Shown piece after piece: positions 1 through 11,050 of a DNA stretch of 64,000 bases. Position 1 is the first letter of the stretch. Every line of letters begins with the position of its first letter. The notes beneath the pieces are model-generated. The model did not search any database. It was given only the letters and a program-made list of their open reading frames with translations, and was not told the origin of the DNA. This DNA is from Saccopteryx bilineata. Its lineage: Eukaryota > Chordata > Mammalia > Chiroptera > Emballonuridae. The translations under genes were made by a program, and so were the position numbers. The stretch lies in contig NC_089491.1 in assembly GCF_036850765.1 (NCBI RefSeq), forward strand, positions 126,556,766 to 126,620,765. Reading direction: 5' to 3'.

Positions 1-698
1 TGTTCGACACAGGCACTTTTCATTTAATGTCTAAAGGTGCACCATATGTACATCTGTCTCAATAAACAATCATATTTTATAATTATAAGACTTTAAATGA
101 TCTGTCAGACAAATCCAGATGCCAAATAAGTCAAAACCCTCTATGTTGAAACTTCTTTTTCAAAAATAATTTATACACCTGGGAAATCAAAGTTAATGAT
201 TTGGAAAATATTTCTGAATGTTTACTATGCATCCAATATAGTACAAAGTCTTGAGGACATAGAAAGTGGTAAATCATTGAACCTATAATAAAGAATATTT
301 TATCCTTGTTGAAAATAGAAAACTAACCTACTTTAAATGAATAAAAATTTTGCTATTAAAAAATGAATGCTTCCCTGGTTATAATCTAAAATTATTAGTG
401 TTCATGTATGATGTTCTGGTGAGTTAAAAGTAAATGACTAAGGCATAGTTCCTCTCATGAAAAGACATAATGTGGGTAGGGATGAGTGATTAGTGAGATA
501 GGGAAAGGAGAGACACAAACATAAACTCACAGACATACACAAGTGTTAAATATATAAGGCAGATGTCAAAAAAGGAATAAACAAAGTGTTGTGTCAGGTA
601 CATAGATAGACCAGTAAATTATAGATGACAAGTCTGGTGTTTGTAGAATGACTAGGAATAGAAAGCATTTACTCACTCATTCACTCAACATGTTTTTT

Positions 699-850
699 TA
701 AAGTTTTTAAAAAAGTTTTTATTTATTGATTTCAGCGAGAGAAAGAAGGAAACATCACTCTGTTCCTTCATGTGCCCTGACTGGGGATCAAACCGGCAAC
801 CTCTGTGCTTTGAATTTATGCTCTAACTAACCAAGCTATTTCATCAAAGC
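699..850 (-). mobile_element. tRNA-derived SINE, reverse orientation
   Basis: T-rich left end, a GAGAGAAAGAAGG tract, then the reversed tRNA-like head with GGGATCAAACC (reverse B box) and a degraded A box. An 18-bp direct repeat, TCACTCAACATGTTTTTT, lies at 681-698 and 851-868 and marks the target-site duplication, so both edges are firm. The head has several mutations, so this is an older copy. Confidence 0.8.
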
Positions 851-869
851 TCACTCAACATGTTTTTTA

Positions 870-1165
870 AAAAGACTTTACTGTATATATGTATTATGTT
901 CTAGATACTAGGCTTCTGCTTATGGCACAAGTATGTTCATTAACCAACAGTTTAGTTCTACAATGCAGCTGCTCTGGCCAGGTGCTGGGAAGGCCCAGAT
1001 AAGTGGGAAGTCATAGCCCTGCTCTTAATGATCTCATAGCCAAGAGGGGAACAGGTGAAGATAGGAGAGAAAACATTGCTGATAGAGATGATGCAAAATG
1101 AGGAGCAGACACAAAGAAAAAAAATATATACTTGGGAGAGGATGGCAGTAGCATAACCACATTCT
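870..1165 (+). repeat. Possible L2-like remnant
   Basis: The text 'tattatgttctagatactaggcttctg' and the later 'ccctgctcttaatgatctcatagcc' follow the layout of the L2 LINE 3' end (last-position motif, then 'ccctgccctcatggagctta'). The match is weak and the edges are estimates. The reverse-strand 70-residue ORF here has no recognisable domain. Confidence 0.35.
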
Positions 1166-1558
1166 AACAAATTAGATCAAATACAAAAAGAAATTCATCC
1201 AACTAATAATAACTGTGTGTTAAATATTGGGAATAATATATTACAAATAAAAATATAAGTAAAATTAGAGATGACCATAATTAATATGAGTTAGAATTGA
1301 AAGCAAATTATTATAAAGTATTAAGTTAAGCATTATTATCAAAGGCAAATGCAGTGTTATGGGAGTAGAAGGCTCTGAGGAATTTTACTCAAGGGAACTG
1401 GAGTGGAATTAACAAATTATTTATTCAGTACCTGCTAGCTTTCACTGACTGAATAATTCATAGTTACGGTACATTCAGCCTGCTATAGTTTAGGGAGGGA
1501 CAGAGGAAGAAAAAGAAAGAGAGAGTGAAAAAGATTAATTTAAGAAGTATATCTGTAG

Positions 1559-1677
1559 CCTGACCTGTGGTGGCGCAGTGGGATAAAGTGTCGACCTGGG
1601 ACGCTGAGGTCGCCTGCTCGATACCCTGGGCTTGCCTGGTCAAGGCACATATGGGAGTTGATGCTTCCTGCTCCTCC

Positions 1678-1729
<52 letters not shown>

Positions 1730-1787
1730 TCTCTCTCTCCTCTCTGAAAATTGAATAAATAAAAAATCTTTAAAAAATTAAAAAAAA
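1559..1787 (+). mobile_element. Bat tRNA-derived SINE, CCTGACCTGTGG type
   Basis: Complete copy: head with A box TGGCGCAGTGG and a B-box region, a CCTGGTCAAGGCACATATGG body, a (TC)n linker and an AATAAATAAA plus A-rich tail. A perfect 17-bp target-site duplication, AAGAAGTATATCTGTAG, lies at 1542-1558 and 1788-1804. The intact head and the perfect duplication mark it as one of the younger insertions here. The overlapping 63-residue ORF is a SINE artefact. Confidence 0.95.
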
Positions 1788-1804
1788 AAGAAGTATATCT
1801 GTAG

Positions 1805-2488
1805 TGTTATAGCACACACTAAAACGAAGCCAACAAACAGAAGACACCTATGTGTGAACTGTAAGAATTCAGTGTTTGTTAACTCTGTGTGCTCTCCCAC
1901 TAGCCTCCAAAAACCCAGATTAAAAAATATATTGTATACAGATGTCGGGTAATTTCTTATCCTCTAATTTCTATAGCACTCTGTATTACCTTTATGTTAA
2001 TTTTGGTATAGAATTAAATACCTCTCTGAGTTACCCTAAAATAATACACTCATACATAAATAAATGTAGTGATTAGTTTACTGACAGTTGATTAGTAACT
2101 TCCTTGTTCCGGTCACACAGTCAGGGATCAGATATATATTGAGGTCTGTTTCTATGCTGTGCACTGCTTGCGGTGTTTTGGCCAACATGATCCTTGTATA
2201 AAACTAATTCTTCTAGTTTTGGTTTGCTTTAGAAAAATCTTTTATATATACAAATTAGTTCTCTGATTCAAAGATAATTTTTTTCTTTTGAGTTCCTATA
2301 ACTATTTCCTACAAAAGTTTCAGGTGAATTCAGTTATTCTATAAAAATGAAGGACTGGTTTCAGAGGGTTCACTTTTGTGCATGCTTTCCTGCTCTGTAG
2401 CCTGGAGAAAGTCTGCAAAGCTTTCACACTGACCATCAAATATTTCCTCTCTATGGTACTTCTGGACTAAAGACATTCCAAGGCCAAT
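1805..2488. other. Unique AT-rich DNA, nothing recognised
   Basis: No tRNA-like head, LINE motif, long ORF or terminal repeat was found in this stretch. It could hold ancient repeat remnants too diverged to read by eye. Confidence 0.4.
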
Positions 2489-2489
2489 G

Positions 2490-2872
2490 CAATGGGCTGA
2501 AGAGTGTCCTCTCAAAATCCATATGTTGAAGTCATAACCCCAAGTACCTCAGAAGGTAACTGTATTTGGACAGAGGGTCTTTTAATGGACAATTAAATTT
2601 GAGTCATCTTATTGGTATGGACTCTAATTCAATATGAGTGATTTCCTTAGAAGAAGGTTAGAACATAGACAACAGGCACGGAAATAAGGCCATGAGAAGA
2701 CAGAGGAAGAAGACAGCCATCTATAAGCAAAAGAAAGATCTGAGAAAGAGCAATCCTGCAGATACCTTCACTTGGACTTTTAACCTCCAGAATTGTGAGA
2801 AAATACTCTTCTGTCTTTTAAACTACCCAGTCTGTGACACGTCATTTTAGCAGCCTCCACAAACTAACACAG
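2490..2872 (+). repeat. Ancient LTR-type repeat (MaLR/MLT1-like)
   Basis: The order of phrases 'ccatatgttgaagtcataacccc', 'gtacctcagaaggtaactgtatttgg', 'agacagccatct', 'cctccagaattgtgag' and 'ctacccagtctgtg...' is that of a very common old mammalian LTR repeat ending in a run of 'aactaacacag'. I read it as MaLR/MLT1-like, but the subfamily needs a database match. It is noncoding. Confidence 0.55.
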
Positions 2873-3151
2873 CAACAAAGACATCGATATGACTGACATT
2901 TAAGTGTCCTGAATCCCACTGTGATCTCAGAGTACTGGGTTTTAAAGAATCTAACAACCTCCACTTTTCCCCTTTAATTGACAACATCTATAAAATGCCT
3001 CTCATAATGTCATTAATATTTTTGTTTGTTTTGAAATGGCATAATGACTTTATTTTTAACCACAACACATTAGAAGGTGCCCAAGCACCTTTGTTTAGGT
3101 GGTGAAATTTTAAAAAGGCTTAAGGACTTTTCGCCAGCTGCCTGCTAATCT

Positions 3152-3245
3152 TTTTAAAAAGTTGAATTTATTGGGGTGACATTGGTTATGCCAGTAGACA
3201 ACCACATCATTATAGGGTTCTAATAACTAGAATACTTTAAAGCTC
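3152..3245 (-). mobile_element. L1 3' end fragment, antisense
   Basis: 'ttgaatttattggggtgacattggtta' is the reversed terminal part of the bat L1 3' UTR; the same phrase recurs at 33025-33065. It is short and has no clear target duplication. Confidence 0.5.
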
Positions 3246-3249
3246 GTTA

Positions 3250-4960
3250 ATTTTAGAATGAACCAAGTTTTACGGCATTAGTTCAGTGTCTCAAAACAGC
3301 CACTATTTTCATTTGGATCCGGACAATTCTTTACTGTGGGACACTGTCCTGTGTACTGCAGGAAGCTGGGCAGCACCCTTGACCTCTGCCCTCTGTGTCA
3401 GTGTTACTCCTCCAGTTGTAGCAACCAAAAGTTCCCAGAGATTTGCCTACCTTGTAGGCAAAATGACACTTCTATCAGAACTATTGCCTTATTTGAACCT
3501 CTAGATAGTGCTTTTTATATCTATTTATTATTTGCGTTCTTTAGATCACTGGAGGGAGGCCACTTAAATATGCATCTGCATGAAAGAATCACTTTTCCTG
3601 TCTAGATGTAAGCTAGTTTTGCTGACAACAAGGATTCCCTCTCTTTTTTCTGACACTTTTATTATTTGTTGAAAAATAGTCTAATTAGTCTCCTTGTCTC
3701 AGAGTCATCGTCCATTATTAGTCATGTTGACCTTTTCTGTTGAATTAAAAGAAACAAACGTTACGTCATAAGCCATTAAAGCTCTGGCTTGAAGTGCTAG
3801 TGCCAAAGAAGTACATTCATTATGTAGTCTTAAATTAGAATGAAACACTGCAAGGCCCTCATTGGCCTTTATTAGAATATGTTTGATATCTCTCCCGAAG
3901 ATATCTTTATTTTGAATGGAGCAGACAGCAGGTTTTCGTGACCACAAATGCCTCTTTATGAAAAAAAATTAAATTAAACTCTATTTATCGCTTAATGAAA
4001 AGCCGTCTGTAGAGTTGGCTTGCAACCGCATATCCTTTCTGACTATTTAAATCTGCAGCAGTCAGATCATCCAAGTCCTTTTTTGTAGAGTGTGGTTGAC
4101 AAAGTAGACAGCTTTCTGGAAGCACTCACCAAGGTGGAGCTCTATTAGAGAGCTTTTGAACTGAAGGGCTGAATGTCAGCCAGAGTGTAACCTAGTTTGA
4201 GTATTTCTGATGTGTCATATCTGGCTACAGCGTGTTTTCTTTATGAAAGGAAGATAGAGGTAGGCACTTTTCCTTTGCTGAATTTACAGTGCACTAGGAT
4301 TTGTGTAGTGAAACAGCTATCACCTTACTTGAGTCAATTTTCAAGAGATTTCTCTAGCATCCTTCTGTCTCTGAATATAAGTGATGCTTACTCCACCATT
4401 CTATAGTTGTAAGGTATTGCAGGGAAGGAAAAATAATTTTTCTCCTACCTTTCTAAGTTCTGGCTGGACTAATAATCAAATTAACATGTGACAGAATAAC
4501 AAAAGAAAACAACCAAATCTAGTACCTATGCACATTTGGGAATGCCACAAGAATATAGGTTCGGGACACATCAGCATTGAGGCTTCCCCGCCATTCTGGA
4601 GTTGAGGAGAAAGGAGGGCCTCTGGTCTGGAACTTCAGAAGGCAAAAAGCAAATTCATATGGCAATTGAAAAGCAAATGTTTGGTAAATAAATGTTTGCT
4701 GGGCCATCTTTAACAATGGGAAACAGATGAAAGAATGGGCCTCACTAAATTTCTTTGTCTAACACACTGGTGTATATTAAGCTAGAGTTATCTGTGATGT
4801 CTTTCTTCCTAAGGCAGGTCCTGTCTCTAAATTCCTTTAAAGTAGATAGGGGGAAGAGTAAATATAAATATTTTTCCTGAGATTTTTGTTTCTTACTAAA
4901 CACATTTTTGGGTGGCAAATTCTGCCCCATCTCAGTATTCTTCCTTTTTTGATGATTTTC
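3250..4960. other. Unique DNA, possibly with a conserved noncoding block at 3640-4190
   Basis: No repeat was recognised. The part from about 3640 to 4190 is rich in homeodomain-like TAAT/ATTA words, holds a CRE-like TTACGTCA at 3761 and has a balanced, non-repetitive texture. Overlapping 60-90-residue ORFs on both strands show no domain or shared frame. Whether it is conserved cannot be judged from one sequence. Confidence 0.3.
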
Positions 4961-4981
4961 ATTGTTAAAATATACATTTTC

Positions 4982-5348
4982 TTTCTTTTGAAAAATTTTA
5001 AAATATTTATTTATTTATTCTTAAGTTAGAGGAGGGAAGATAGAGAGATGGACTCTCACATGCACCCTGATGGGGATCCACCTGGCAAGCCCCCCATCTG
5101 GGGCCTTGCTCACAACCAAGCTATCTTTAACGTCTGAGGCAGAGAATCCACAGAGCCATCCTCTGTGCCTGGGCCAATGCACTCCAACCAATTGAGTCAT
5201 GCTGTGGGAAGTGTAGAGAGACAGAAAAATAGAGAGAAAGGGGAGAATAAGCAGGTGGTTGCTTCCCCTGTGTGTCCTGACCAGGAATTGAACCTGGGAC
5301 ATCCACACACTGGATCAATGCTCTACCACTGAGCCAGCTGGCCAGAGT
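4982..5348 (-). mobile_element. Long tRNA-derived SINE, reverse orientation
   Basis: Reads in reverse from a tRNA-like head (CTCTACCACTGAGCCAGCTGGCCAG at the right edge, with a reversed B box in GGAATTGAACC) through a purine-rich linker to the distal 'gggatccacctggcaagc' module. An imperfect target duplication around AAAATATACATTTTC (about 4967-4981 and 5349-5365) flanks it. It is more diverged than the related copies at 50587 and 56812. Confidence 0.85.
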
Positions 5349-5365
5349 CAAAATATACACATTTT

Positions 5366-5734
5366 CATCTAGATGCTTTCAATATGAACTTTTAAGATCT
5401 GGGTTCAAAATATTGATGATTGAAAAAGTTATTTAAGAAATAAAGGCTAATTAAGAAATCAAGAGAAATTTAATTATCAAACTATAACAAGATTAAAGAC
5501 TTTGAATTTCAAGTCTACAAGGTTTGGGAAGAATATGTTAATAATCAGTTAAGAAGATATTTTATTAATGATCAGTATTTCATCAGTGAGATTGTTTGAA
5601 AGGACATAGAACACACGGTCCTTAAGAGAAACATTCTTTTTGCAAATTAACTTAATCTAGGCTACTGTTTTCCAATGTTCAAGAATAAGAAATCCTTTTA
5701 AAAACATGATAAAATAAATTTATTATATTATTTT
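5366..5734. other. Unique AT-rich DNA
   Basis: No recognisable repeat, ORF or structural signal was seen in these bases. Confidence 0.4.
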
Positions 5735-6190
5735 ATTTATTCATGCATTTAGCACTGTATTGGTTAATTGTAAAAAGCTAGGTAGTTTTGTAGACCTGAG
5801 AATACAGTACTGATCAAAAAGTCCCTGCCCTCAAGGGATTTACATGTTATTGGAAGGTAAAAGGAATAAATACAAAGAAATTGAAAAAATTATAACATAC
5901 AATGTATGATAGGTGCTATATAAAAAAATAAAGCAGGGTAAAGGAGTGCTTAGGTATGGGGTAGCCAGGGAAGGCATCTGTCTTAGGTGTTTGCATAGAA
6001 GAGCAGCCTGGGATGGAGATTTCTTGTTCAAAGCTTTATTAGAGATAGAGAGAGGTGTAGTCAGGCAAAGAGCAGGGAGGCAAGCAGAACAGAGATGGGT
6101 GAGCAGCTCAGCGAGAGTGTGGTCTGAGCTGGAGACTTGCAGGCAGACCACAGGAAGCTCTGGAGCACAGAGTACACTGCAGAGTTGATC
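5735..6190 (+). repeat. L2-like LINE 3' remnant
   Basis: 'gagaatacagtactgatcaaaaagtccctgccctcaagggatttacatg' matches the layout of the L2 LINE 3' end ('ccctgccctcatggagctta'). It is followed by the 'aataaatacaaagaaatt... gataggtgctat... aggagtgctt' phrase order usual after it. The 127-residue reverse-strand ORF over this part is antisense to the repeat and is not a gene. Confidence 0.5.
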
Positions 6191-6194
6191 CCAC

Positions 6195-6544
6195 CTTCGG
6201 TGGCATTTGGCCTTTTGTAACACGTATGAGTTGATTGCTGGTGAAAGTGGGATGGAATAGCCTGGGGAAAAGACACCTCTATTTGGCTTAAGTCACTTAT
6301 CTAGATAAAGGCAGAGCAGCTATGTATTCTCATCCAGTCAACACTAGCAGCAGCTGGGGATAGATGTACAAACTTATAAAGGGGATCTGAGTGGGGCTCC
6401 AACAGTGTCCACTCACATAATGAGAAGATGATAAGAACATAAGGGAGAGGGAGAAGAAAGATGACAATGGAGTAGGCAGATGTTCCAACTGCCACCTCCC
6501 AGGACCAAATTGTATTACAACTTAATTTAAGAACAATCATCTTG
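6195..6544. other. Unclassified DNA upstream of the L1
   Basis: No clear repeat head or coding signal. It lies between the L2-like piece and the GC-richer L1 5' region, and may contain diverged repeat sequence. Confidence 0.35.
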
Positions 6545-8130
6545 AAAACCAACCTTGTACTAAAACTAAGAGGAATCTATAACCAAAGATCACCAAAGAA
6601 GCCACACTGAGACTGGTAGGAAGGGTGGAGATGTGGAAAGGGCTGCCTTGCTCTCAGGAGTGAGCGGCAGCCAGGAGGGACTCTCACAGTGGGGTAGGTT
6701 GCCCTGAGAGGTGTGGGTTCCAGCCCCAGGACCAGAGCCCCAGCCTAGAGCTCCAGAGTCTAGAAGAGGCAACCAGATAGCATTTAGCTATGAAAAGAGC
6801 TGGGTTTCTGTCCACAAAAAAGAGACACACCTCTCAGACACAGACTCTGTTTTAAAGGGCTCCTGCAGAAAACTTTATTCACAACCACTTACCTGGGGCT
6901 CTGGCAGGAAAGAACTGAGAGGACTGGAGTTGCAGGAGGAGAGTGTAAAGTTGAAGGCCCCGGAAGAGACACTGTGGGGGATGGCCATCAGAACCCCTGT
7001 ACTGAATCATTCTCCAGTACTGCAGTCACCATTTTTCTTGGGAGGAACATCTTTTTTGTGCAACATCAGCCTGGGGAAAAGCAAATACTCTGCCCTAGGG
7101 AGTCTCTCCTACCCCAAGAATGGCAACAGGTCATTCTGAGAGGCCAGGAAGCAGGGGACACATCAGTGACTCAGTTTTCTGGTGTTGAGACCAGAGCTCC
7201 CTGCCACACTCTCCCAAGTCTATGACTAGTGCTTCCACCTCACAACAGACTCAGCTGAAACTGTCCAGAAAAGGGGCAGACCACACCTCTGGGTCTCAGA
7301 GGCCACACCCACTGGACTCCTTGGGCCTCACCCTACTGAGGACTGTGAAAAAGTCTAGACAGACTGACACTTGGAGCCAAAGGGAAGAACCACACCCACC
7401 ACCCTTTCTAATTGCTGACTTGCCACAGGCTCTAGACTCTAACAGAGGTTTTTTCAGTGGCTGAGCCTAACAAGCAGCCAGAAGACAGGCTGCAGGACGT
7501 GGGACTCAGGGAAACTTGGCTGTTTGAGTGGACTTTCCCCCAAAATCAGAGTGGGTAAAAGCCAGCCTAGGAGTGCAGCTTGGTATTTCCATATATACCT
7601 GGGCCCAGCAGAGACAGCCACAAATTCTGAATTGCTTGTAGCTCCAAGAAGGTTGCTGAGGGCCAGTCATGGGCAGTGTCTCCCACTGGTCTGTGCTGGG
7701 TTTCTGTTTGGGAGGCCCAGGGCTGGCACATCCAGGAGTCTGCTGTGGAAAGCATTGGTTCAGGACCTAACAACCCTTACTAGAGTGGTATCCTAAGGAA
7801 AGGCTCCTCACACCAGGCCTAGCTGAGGTGAGTTCCACTCTCTCTGATCAGCACTGACACAGCAGCTCATGTGCATTAAATAAGGTGGAGGTTCACAGAC
7901 AGCTGGCCTGGGCACTTAATATTCTATCTTGCTAGGCTAGATTGCACAGAGGGAAAGGAGAGAGGCTTGGAAAAGGACATTTAAAATGTGGGTCCCTATG
8001 AGTCTATTGTTGGATCTGGCCAAAGGACTTAGCCACCTTTGGGAGGAGTACAGTTAGCCCCAGGAGAGGACTCTCTCAGTCATCTTCCCTGAGACTGGGG
8101 TTTCACTAAGGGATAGAGAGCCTGTATGAA
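6545..8130 (+). mobile_element. L1 5' UTR-like region
   Basis: About 1.6 kb that is clearly GC-richer than its surroundings, with many short 'ccaggaggga', 'ctggggctctgg' and 'gcagacc' words. It leads straight into L1 ORF1 C-terminal sequence on the same strand. Position, composition and style fit an L1 5' UTR plus the lost or scrambled N-terminal part of ORF1. The chance ORF of 142 residues (6711-7139) and the smaller ones here carry no domain. The left edge is an estimate. Confidence 0.55.
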
Positions 8131-8575
8131 GAAATGAAGAAATCATAGCTGAATATTTCCCTAAATTGATGAAGGAAAAAGTTATACAAGTTCAAGAAAC
8201 ACAGAGAGTCTCATTTAGGAGAAACCCAAGGAGGCCTACAGCAAGAAACATCATAATTAAAGTGTCAAAGTTAAGAAACAAAGAAATAATATTAAAAGCT
8301 GCAAGAGAAAAGCAGTTAATTACTTACAGAGAAGCCACCATAAGGATGACATTTGACTTCTCAACAGAAACACTTGAGGCCAGAAGGGATTGACAAGAAA
8401 TATTCAAAGTGATGCAAAGTAAGAACCTACAACCAGGACTTCTTCATACAGCAAGGCTATCATTTAAAATTAAGGGAGAAATAAAAAACTTTCCAGACCA
8501 AAAAAAAAAAAAAACCCTCAAGGAATTCATTACAACAAAACCAGTAATACAAGAAATTTTAAGGAGTCTGCTCTA
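8131..8575 (+). pseudogene. L1 ORF1 C-terminal fragment, broken
   Basis: Encodes the C-terminal domain of the L1 RNA-binding chaperone: the frame carries NPRRPTARNIIIKVSK, ILKAAREKQLITYREATIR and the typical DFSTETLEARRD end block. It is stopped by a TGA at 8391-8393 where the family has Trp, then continues with QEIFKVMQSKNLQP-like sequence to about 8575. The N-terminal coiled coil and most of the RRM domain are not recognisable upstream, so it cannot make a working ORF1p. It sits 5' of ORF2 endonuclease sequence in normal L1 order. Confidence 0.85.
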
Positions 8576-8639
8576 AAAAGTGCAAAGGAAAAAAATTGCA
8601 AAAAAGAGTATTGTAGATTTAAAGAATAAAATGGTACTA

Positions 8640-9211
8640 AAACAACTACATAATAATAATAACCTTAAATGTAAATGGATTAAATGCTCCAATTGAAAGA
8701 TATAGGATAGCTGTGTGGGAAAGAAAACAGGACCTGTACATATACTGTCTATAGGAGACCCACCTCAGAACAAAAAATACACATAGACTGAAAGTGATGG
8801 GATGGAAAAAAGTATTTCATGCAAATGGAAATGAAAAAAAAATCTGGGGTAGCAATACTTATATCTGACAAACTAGACTTTAAAACAAAGGCTATAGTAA
8901 GTGAAAAAAAGGTCACTACATAATGATAAAGGGAGAAATCCAACAGGAGGATATAACCATTGTAAATATCTATATGCCTAATATAGAAGCACCTAAATAT
9001 ATAAAGCAGATTTTGATGAACATAAAGGGCAAGATCAACAGCAATACTATAATAGTAGGGAATTTTAATACCCCATTTAGATCAATGGATAGATCCTCCA
9101 GACAAAAAATTAACAAAGAAACAGTGAAACAGTGGCCTTAAAGGACACACTAGATCAACTGGATTTAACAGATATCTTCAGAACCTTTCACCCCAAAGCA
9201 GCAGAGTATAC
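8640..9211 (+). pseudogene. L1 ORF2 endonuclease-domain fragment, broken
   Basis: One frame reads ITLNVNGLNAP (first catalytic-loop Asn), then CL-stop-ETHLRT where the family has the catalytic QETH motif, then IVNIYMPN and VGNFNTP. The last motif is normally GDFNT, so a catalytic Asp is replaced by Asn here. In-frame stops and an A-tract in 8836-8845 break the frame. The reading ends at the insertion at 9212 and resumes at 9782. It is a dead copy of the apurinic-type endonuclease that nicks target DNA in L1 retrotransposition. Confidence 0.88.
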
Positions 9212-9780
9212 TGCTGGGGACAGAAAAGCAAACAGAGTTTTTGCAGTTTAGATTTTTGGGGGACAGAGGTGCTGATAATTGGCTGTAAGCTGACAGTTTG
9301 CCCATCCCCACCTCACTTGCCTGAATATGTTGCTAAAGGCTAAGCTCTTCCCCACAACCTCTGACTGATTGTTGAAGTTGGTGAAGGCAGTTCACATGCC
9401 ATTCCCCACACCTCCATGTTAGCTGTGGTGCTGGATTGTTTATACTCATCCTACTCCCCATGTCCCCTGGAAAAACTAGAGGCAAATTTCTTCTATTCTT
9501 TGTTTTGTGCAAAGTTAAGATGCTATGTATGGTGGAGGTTTCCTGCACTTGGTAAAATTCTTGGGTTTCCTTGGAAATATGATTAGAGATATCATTGATT
9601 TGCTAATGGCCCACTTTGCCCCATAAATTAATGAGGAAGTGATTTTTGGAGCATGCTCTGTTCTTGCCAGCAGCTTTGCAGAGCCTTACGAAACCAATCC
9701 TCTTACTTTAAGCCTATATTCTTAACTCCGCACCGTTCCCACTCAGGACCTGGAATTACTAGCCATGCTGCTTTGCGGTA
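9212..9780 (+). mobile_element. Probable solo LTR inserted in L1 ORF2
   Basis: A 569-bp block interrupts the L1 reading between 'gcagagtatac' and 'atatacattc', which are contiguous in L1. The flanks give a near-perfect 6-bp duplication (GTATAC/ATATAC). The insert starts TG and ends TA (expected CA; a C to T change after CpG would explain it). It has a polyadenylation-like CATAAA near 9623 and no coding frame. This fits a solo LTR of an endogenous retrovirus whose internal part was lost by recombination. Strand is a guess. Confidence 0.55.
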
Positions 9781-9781
9781 A

Positions 9782-10842
9782 TATACATTCTTTTCAAGTG
9801 TTCATGGTACATACTCTAAAACAGACCACATATAAGACACAAAACGAGTCTTAATAAATTTAAGAAGATTGAAATCAAATCAAGCATCTTTTCTGATCAC
9901 AATGTGATGAAACAAGAAATCAACTACAGTAGAAAAACTGAAAAACATTCAAACACTTGGAGGCTAAATAGCATGTTATTAAATAATAAATGGGTTAACA
10001 ACAAGATCAAGGAAGAAATAAACTATATCCTTGAAACAAATGAAAAAGAACATATAACAACTCAAAATTTATGGGACACAGCTAAAGCAGTCCTGAAAGG
10101 AAAGTTCATGGCATTATAGGTATACCTTAAGAAGCAAGAAAAACCTCAAATAAACAACTTAACCCTGCAACTAAAAGAACTAAAAAAAAGAACAACAAAT
10201 AAAGCCCAGAGAAAGTAGAAGGAAAATAATAAAGATCAGAGCAGAAATAAATGACATAGAGACTAAAAAAAAAAAAAAATACAAAAGATCACTGAAATCA
10301 AGAACTGTTTTTTTGAAAAGGTATATAAGATTGATGAACCTTAAACCAGACTCATCAAGAAAAAAAGGGAGAGGACTCAAATAAATAAAATTAGAAATGA
10401 AAGTGGAGAAATAACAACTGACACCACAGTAGTACAAAGGATTGTAAGAATATATTATGAAGATGTGTATGCCAAAACATTGGACAACCAGGGCAAAATG
10501 GATAAATTCCTAGATACATATAATCTTCCAAAACTCAATCTGGAAGAATCAAAAAACCTAAACAGACCAATTACAACAAATGAAATTGAAATATTTATCA
10601 AAAAACTCTCAGCAAACAAAAGTCCTGGACTGATGGCTTAACAGAAAAATTTTACTAAATATTCTAAGAACTAACTCCTGTTCTTCTCAAGCTGTATCAA
10701 AAAATTCAAGAGGAGGGAAGACTTCTAAGCTGCTTTTATGAGGCAAGCATAATTGCCATTCCAAAACCAGGTAAAGACACGACAAAGAAAGAAAACTATA
10801 TTCCTGATGAATTTAGATGCTGAAATTCTCAACAAAATATTA
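9782..10842 (+). pseudogene. L1 ORF2 fragment, endonuclease end to start of reverse transcriptase
   Basis: Resumes L1 ORF2 at 'tatacattcttttcaagtg' and runs through the linker (KQEINYSRKTEKHSNTW, NEKEHITTQNLWDTAKAVL) to the start of the RT domain, where the 'SPGLDG' block reads KSPGL followed by a stop. Several stops and A-tract shifts occur (10117, 10259-10279). It is cut off at 10842 by a SINE, and no L1 sequence follows the SINE, so the catalytic FADD part is absent. Confidence 0.88.
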
Positions 10843-11050
10843 GCCTGACCTGTGGTGGCACAGTAGATTAAGGGTTGACGTGAAACACTGAGATTGCCAG
10901 TTCAAAACCCTGGGCTTGCATGGTTTTCAAGGCACATATGGGAGTTCATGCTTCCTGCTCCTCCCCAACCTCTTTCTCTCTCTCTTTCTCCTTCATTCTC
11001 TCTCTCTCTCTCCCCTTTCTATAAAACTGAATAAATAAAATCTTAAAAAA
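10843..11050 (+). mobile_element. Bat SINE, CCTGACCTGTGG type
   Basis: Head GCCTGACCTGTGGTGGCACAG with A box, B-box region, 'aaggcacatatgggagtt' body, a (CTCT)n linker and an AATAAATAAAATC tail. It abuts the truncated L1 at its 5' side. I could not see a clean target duplication, so a deletion may have accompanied the insertion. Confidence 0.92.

Noticed and set aside
6711..7139. 142-residue forward ORF
   Set aside because: It lies in the GC-rich L1 5' UTR-like region, where stops are rarer by composition, and shows no protein family motif.
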